Assembly (NCBI GenBank): GCA_019426215.1
Contig: CM033391.1
Location: forward strand, 5,878,708-5,942,707
Direction of reading: 5' to 3'
Length of the DNA: 64,000 nt
From: Buddleja alternifolia
Lineage: Eukaryota > Streptophyta > Magnoliopsida > Lamiales > Scrophulariaceae
The notes under the pieces are model-generated. The model saw only the letters and a list, made by a program, of their open reading frames with translations. It was not told where the DNA came from and did not search any database. A program made the translations under genes and the position numbers. Below, piece by piece: positions 59,571 through 64,000 of this stretch. Positions within the stretch are counted from its first letter, which is position 1. The number at the start of each line of letters is the position of its first letter.

Positions 59571-62500
59571 CCATAGTGAAAATGTATCCAGTTGCAGCAA
59601 GAAGAGGAAGTAGAACATAGCATGCAGCAAGAACAGCGGTAATGCCAGCAGCAGTGCCTTCAATTGTTTTCTCTAAAAAATATGAAAAGGCAGATTGTTA
59701 GGAGAAGAGAGTGATTAGTTCAAGGAAATTGAAAAAAAAAAAGGGGGAAAGGGGAGAATCAAGTACTGCCGGTTTTACTCCAGCGAAGGACTCCATACTT
59801 GTGCCCAACCATTGATGCCTAGTATAAAATTATACAAACATAATCAAATAATTAATAAGACAAAATAAGAATCTTCTTGCGCAAAATTTCGAAAATAAAT
59901 TCACATATGAAAGGCTTAATTACATATCCGTTTTGTTTAATTACTGTTCCATTTTGCTACATGATCACTCTGGAGATGATTACTGTAGTTCCATAAATAA
60001 ATCTAAAACATTTCCTCTATTCCTAAGACACAAATCCGTTTTGTTTTCAAATCAAATTGTATTTGCTTTTGGATTTCTCCACCTGAAGCAATTATCAAAT
60101 GCGTCTTTCATATATACACAAGAAAGACACATTGATTTAGCTTTCTACTTATAGTGCAAACATTCTGTTCAATTTCAGATTAGCAAACTATCTGATAGTT
60201 CCTCATCCAAGTCCAGGAACTCGAGATAATTTATTTGTGAAAATTTGAATTTTATACTCAAGACAAGTTTAAACTGATTAAAATTAAATAAACTAATAAA
60301 TTTATTAGATAAATACCCTCACCAAACACTACCATTCAAATAATTATCTTAAGTAGTTATATAACCCCCCAACCAAGTCCTATACGGCGAAAATGATGTT
60401 AAAATGTTTAAAAACACAACCTGAATAAGCATTAACATTATAAAATGTTGTCTTGTCCAATTGAAAAAAACTCCAAATTTTATACTTACGAGATTTAGGC
60501 CCTATCAAGTACAATTCTTGGGTCCAATAAGGCATCAGACAAGAGGTTCACTTGAAACAAGTCATACATAAGCCGTGGGACAAAATACCTTGCCAAGTTG
60601 AGTAATTGCTCATTTAAGTGATAACTAAAATTTAAATCTTCCAAGTATATGAAATTGATTTATAAAATCACCCAGTTCACAAAATAGAATATATAGATTT
60701 TTCAAACAAATAATATGTAAACTACCCCTCTATGGTGCTAGTATAACTTCCACGTAGATATCTTGGTTCCGACAAGGCAACCACACAACAGTGATATATA
60801 TAGTTATATACATGTCTTCATATGAGATGCAAGGCCAATATGACAAGCATTTCAGTCCAAAGAGTGTACACCATTTAACAGGGATTAACACAAGATCAAA
60901 ACCAAATTTACTAAGGCTCCTGCTGCCATTTTTGTGAAACAAATGAAAACAGAAGAAACATGATATAAATTTGTTATATGGCCTTCGAAATTTAAGTTCC
61001 ATGTCCTGACGTCTTCGTAGTGCCTTCATAACATCAAAGAAATTATCTTCTTGTATACTATGAAAATGACAAAATTTACTTTATAATTTATTCGAATTAA
61101 GTTGAGCATAGGGGTGAGCATCGAGTCTAGCCGATTCGCAAGCCTCGCGAGCCAGCTCAATTCGAATTGGAGCCGAGCCTAACGAGCCAAGCTCGAGCCA
61201 ATTATACCTGAGTACTGCCACGGGATTAAAACCACTAATTGTACATAGTTCCAAGTTCAATTTTCTAAAGTTAATTATGTCCTTAATAGATGAATTAAAA
61301 CCTCAATACTTTGAAACTCAAGACCCACATAACATAAGATTAAGGACACAAGCACCAATTAACCAACAACTATGAAAGGACCACAGCAATTTACCATTGT
61401 ATCTCCAATACCAAGACTCAAAATCCCCGCAAAAGGAGCAAGTGGTCGATCAGTAAAACCAGAAGACAGCCAAATTGGAATCGCACATCCTAATAACAGT
61501 GAAAAATGGCTGAACAAAGAACAGAAGAATGGAACCAATTAGCCAAAATGAGAACCATGTGGTGTACAATAATTATAATATGCAATAAGAGCAGAAATTA
61601 CACACCTGACAATGAGAAGATCAGAATCACGATGGTCTGTGAAAGCATTCATGAACTGGTGGACTAGATTACCTAACGGCCAAATTTTCCATATCTAACG
61701 AATAAAAGATAGGTGATTAAGTTTCCCAACAAGATGCAATAAATAATACATTAAAAACCATTAATAGAATCATTAAAACAGATAAGTAATAGGAAAGAGG
61801 TTTTGCGAAAACCGCATGCATGAAGTTTTAAGGTTCCCCATTTTTATTTGGGGGTGGGGCGGGGAAGTCGGGTGACCACAAACAATCCATCTCTCAAGAA
61901 AAAAATGACTTAAATTCCTGAAAATTAGATATAACTTGTTCAGCCAAACTCCTTACAGGCAGGTTATTAAGTTATGTTTTTGAGTTATTTTAAGTTTGTA
62001 AAGTGAACGTACCATTACAGGACAATTCAATCGATGTGGAAGCTAAATGAACCTCTGGCTATTAGGTCAACTCAAGATACAATTCTTACTTACTCCCGTT
62101 AAACTTTAACCAATTTTTCAGATAAGATTTTACCCCTGTACCCGGTGATATGATCTCTGTTAGTTTAATTTCAGATATTTTTGCTTAATAAATTCTTTTT
62201 TTTGGCTTTTATTTACTCTTAAAAGAGACAAAAAGGAAATAAAAAAGTAAAAGAATGTCGAAACTAAGTACTTTTCAGGCAAGAGAAAAGAGTCGAACTA
62301 CTATGCTTACAATGTATTATTATGCTTCTCTTACCACAGACCAACACATCCTAATTAGAAAGATCTCCCGAAAGCTAAAACGAGAATATTTATGATGGGT
62401 GTCGTTAATTGGATTCTTCGAATGTAGTGTTCTAGAAGTATTGCCGAAAAATAAAGAGACTGTGATACTTGAGTCCCTATCAGTAGATATCAAGACTACC

Positions 62501-64000
62501 AGAACCCAAAATATAGATTCTGTAGAATTCCAGATTGACGATGAAGGAAGATATAAATTGGGGGGCGGGGGCGGGGGCGGGGGCGGGGGCGGGGGCGGGG
62601 GCGGGGGGAATCATATAACTTTAGTTAAAATGCCTCTGAGAAAGCAGGTTTCTTTTGACCAGGAACTTACTCGAATAATTTCCAACAAGAGAAAAACTGC
62701 CAAAGCTGCACCAAAAGCAAGATCAAGAAACCTCGGCTGAATGAATATAAAACATTAGCATCAATTCTGGAAAGGTGAATGACATTACAGAGGCAATTAA
62801 CAAATATGTATTATTCCGCCTCAATGCACCTGGAATATAAGGGCAGGAACAAAAATTGAAACAGCCATCAGATGATAGTATTTGCGAAGAAGTATCCTCT
62901 CAGTCTTACTATTTTTTGATATGTTGTAAAATCGTCTAACTGAGAAACATATCACAACCAGCCAATAGGTGCATAATGTGAGCCTCTTGAGCGGTTCAGA
63001 GAAAACAAAATGGACTACCCTGATATAAGGAAAAAATGGTGGAGCACAGTGTCATAATCAGCCAATATAGAAGAAATAAACACAGAAGACTAGCTGAAAT
63101 CTACTCAGAGATAATAGTATCTAGTCAATAAATGCAACCTCATTCTCAAACTTTAGGCAGGACCTTTATAAGAACTTTACTTACCTTAAGAACGCCTAAA
63201 AATAAATGGCAACCAATCTTGCAACGCATTAATAGGCATATATATAATGCATCCTAACAAGCCTTTATACCACCAAAATTTTAGCCATTAAATGCATTAT
63301 GGATTCAAATATGAGATATCAACCAAATCAACAACTAGCCCTTTCACGAGAAAAATAAAAAAAGATTTATCCTTATTTTGATTCATATGTTTAATACATT
63401 CATAACATCTGTCACAAGAAATGTTTTCCTCTGGCCCAAACCACTTCTTTGTCAGGTTCAACTTCACATGTAACAGCAAAAATTTTACCATAGAAGCTTT
63501 ATATTCCGCAAGTTTCAAGATCAAGTTACCAAAACATCGTTGTAGAAAATAAAATTACCCTAAATCAGCTCAGCTTTCACACCAAAAAACTTGGAACAAC
63601 CAGTACAGCCAGAGAAACTAGAGAGTATGGAAACTAAGTTCAGCGAAATTATACCAAAGCAGAGGATGCACGTCAAAAGAATGCACAAGTTGCATCCAAG
63701 ATGGAACAACCATAACCAACAGAAATGTGAGTGAAGCATAGAAAACAAAGGATCTTCTCATTTCCTGGTTACCCATATCTCCATTGCTACTCAAGCTGGC
63801 AAAGGATTCCCATATACGGAGTACATATTTATAGAACACAGGAAACAGAAGGAGGCCAAAAATCATTCCCTGCATGGTAGACGCAAAAAATTTACCAACA
63901 ATTATTAAGGGCAAAGGACTATGATTCCTCCCTCCTCGCTTCACAGGGCACAACATTGACATAATTTTCTACTAAAACTTAGTGGAAAAGTTACCTGAAT
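59320..64000 (-). CDS. DOK1: Dolichol kinase, C-terminal part
   Basis: CTP-dependent kinase of the ER membrane that makes dolichyl phosphate, the lipid carrier for N-glycosylation, O-mannosylation and GPI anchors. Exons on the minus strand fit with consistent phase: 64000-63995 (cut by the window edge), 63869-63655, 63019-62830, 62736-62671, 61694-61606, 61509-61395, 59818-59767, 59672-59572 and 59433-59320, giving 313 residues from 63869 to the stop, somewhat over half of a protein of about 570. Several hydrophobic helices are visible. Diagnostic stretches are RKYYHLMAV, NAFTDHRDSDLLIVSH and the catalytic loop LSLGIGDTMASMVGHKYG (split by an intron after DTM), followed by KKTIEGTAAG. The C-terminus ends FYSLLCL. 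All these agree with plant dolichol kinase. The open frame upstream of 63869 is probably intron. The N-terminal half lies beyond 64000. Confidence 0.93.
59531..59570. repeat. (GA)n microsatellite at a splice site
   Basis: Nearly pure GA dinucleotides (40 bp with one break), directly adjoining the 5' splice site of the last intron of dolichol kinase. On the transcribed sense the intron therefore begins GTCTCTCTCT. Confidence 0.9.
59819..61394 (-). other. Large intron of dolichol kinase
   Basis: 1576 bp between the exons carrying DTM and ASMVG. It is AT-rich, with a decayed hAT-like end at 61107-61200 (ggggtgagcatcgagtctag, followed by gagccgagcctaacgagcc). Nothing else is recognised. Confidence 0.7.
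62560..62608 (+). repeat. (GGGGGC)n hexanucleotide array
   Basis: About seven GGGGGC units followed by GGGGGG on the plus strand, inside the 976-bp intron 62670-61695 of dolichol kinase (minus-strand gene), 62 bp downstream of the 5' splice site. The transcript would carry the C-rich complement, and the template strand is the G-rich one. Confidence 0.93.

Noticed and set aside
62399..62740. 113-codon open frame with a poly-Gly tract
   Set aside because: It runs across a GGGGGC repeat and the antisense of a dolichol kinase exon; it is an artefact of the repeat.
63870..63962. N-terminal extension MSMLCPVKRGG in front of the dolichol kinase exon
   Set aside because: A strong acceptor (accatgcag) at 63870 and a donor at 63994 show this is a short intron that happens to be open.
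1..64000. CRISPR arrays, bacterial operons, tRNA or rRNA genes
   Set aside because: The sequence is plant nuclear DNA. No regularly spaced repeats, no cloverleaf-like sequence with conserved A/B boxes and no rRNA stretches were recognised by eye; a tRNAscan run would be decisive.

Overview
The window is nuclear DNA from a flowering plant. The genes have many short GT-AG introns, the families present (4CL-like ligase, HIPP, SAUR, GCN20-type ABCF, plant dolichol kinase) are plant families, intergenic DNA is AT-rich, and the spaces between genes are filled with Copia LTR retrotransposons and small Mutator- and hAT-like elements. A eudicot, possibly an asterid, fits the protein sequences, but I cannot fix the species. 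No bacterial-type operons, CRISPR arrays or rRNA/tRNA genes are visible.

Layout. 697-2319 (+): the last five exons of a 4-coumarate:CoA ligase-like gene ending in a peroxisomal-type tripeptide. 3786-12313 (+): a two-HMA-domain gene cut in its last exon by a full-length Copia element (4953-12244, minus orientation, 5-bp target duplication) that also seems to carry an exon-1 frameshift. 14095-14793: Mutator-like element. 15300-18312 (+): a uL18-family ribosomal protein gene whose inferred leader intron holds a 772-bp hAT-type element and a TRIM-like fragment. 18.8-22.3 kb: foldback elements. 23241-25070 (-): an intact five-exon HIPP gene. 25.4-28.4 kb: a diverged segmental duplication and a small transposon. 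29.2-32.5 kb (+): ABCF1/GCN20-type ATPase. 34315-39923 (-): a second, older and decayed Copia element. 43646-44077 (-): SAUR gene. 44.3-59.3 kb: mostly gene-empty, with several small inverted-repeat elements. 59320-64000 (-): the 3' part of a dolichol kinase gene, continuing beyond the window.

The genes do not form a pathway or operon. Single-copy housekeeping genes (uL18, ABCF1, dolichol kinase) alternate with metal-binding and hormone-related genes. The two HMA-domain genes (one broken, one intact) lie about 11 kb apart and may belong to a dispersed family cluster. The most informative parts are the transposon-gene interactions: a recent Copia insertion into coding sequence with no recognisable tRNA primer site, a hAT element carrying a UTR-like CG-rich segment, a second Copia full of short tandem duplications, and two simple repeats in dolichol kinase introns (a GGGGGC array, and a CT run directly on a 5' splice site). 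I found no convincing wholly new gene system. All exon boundaries were derived by eye from GT-AG sites, reading-frame continuity and family resemblance.
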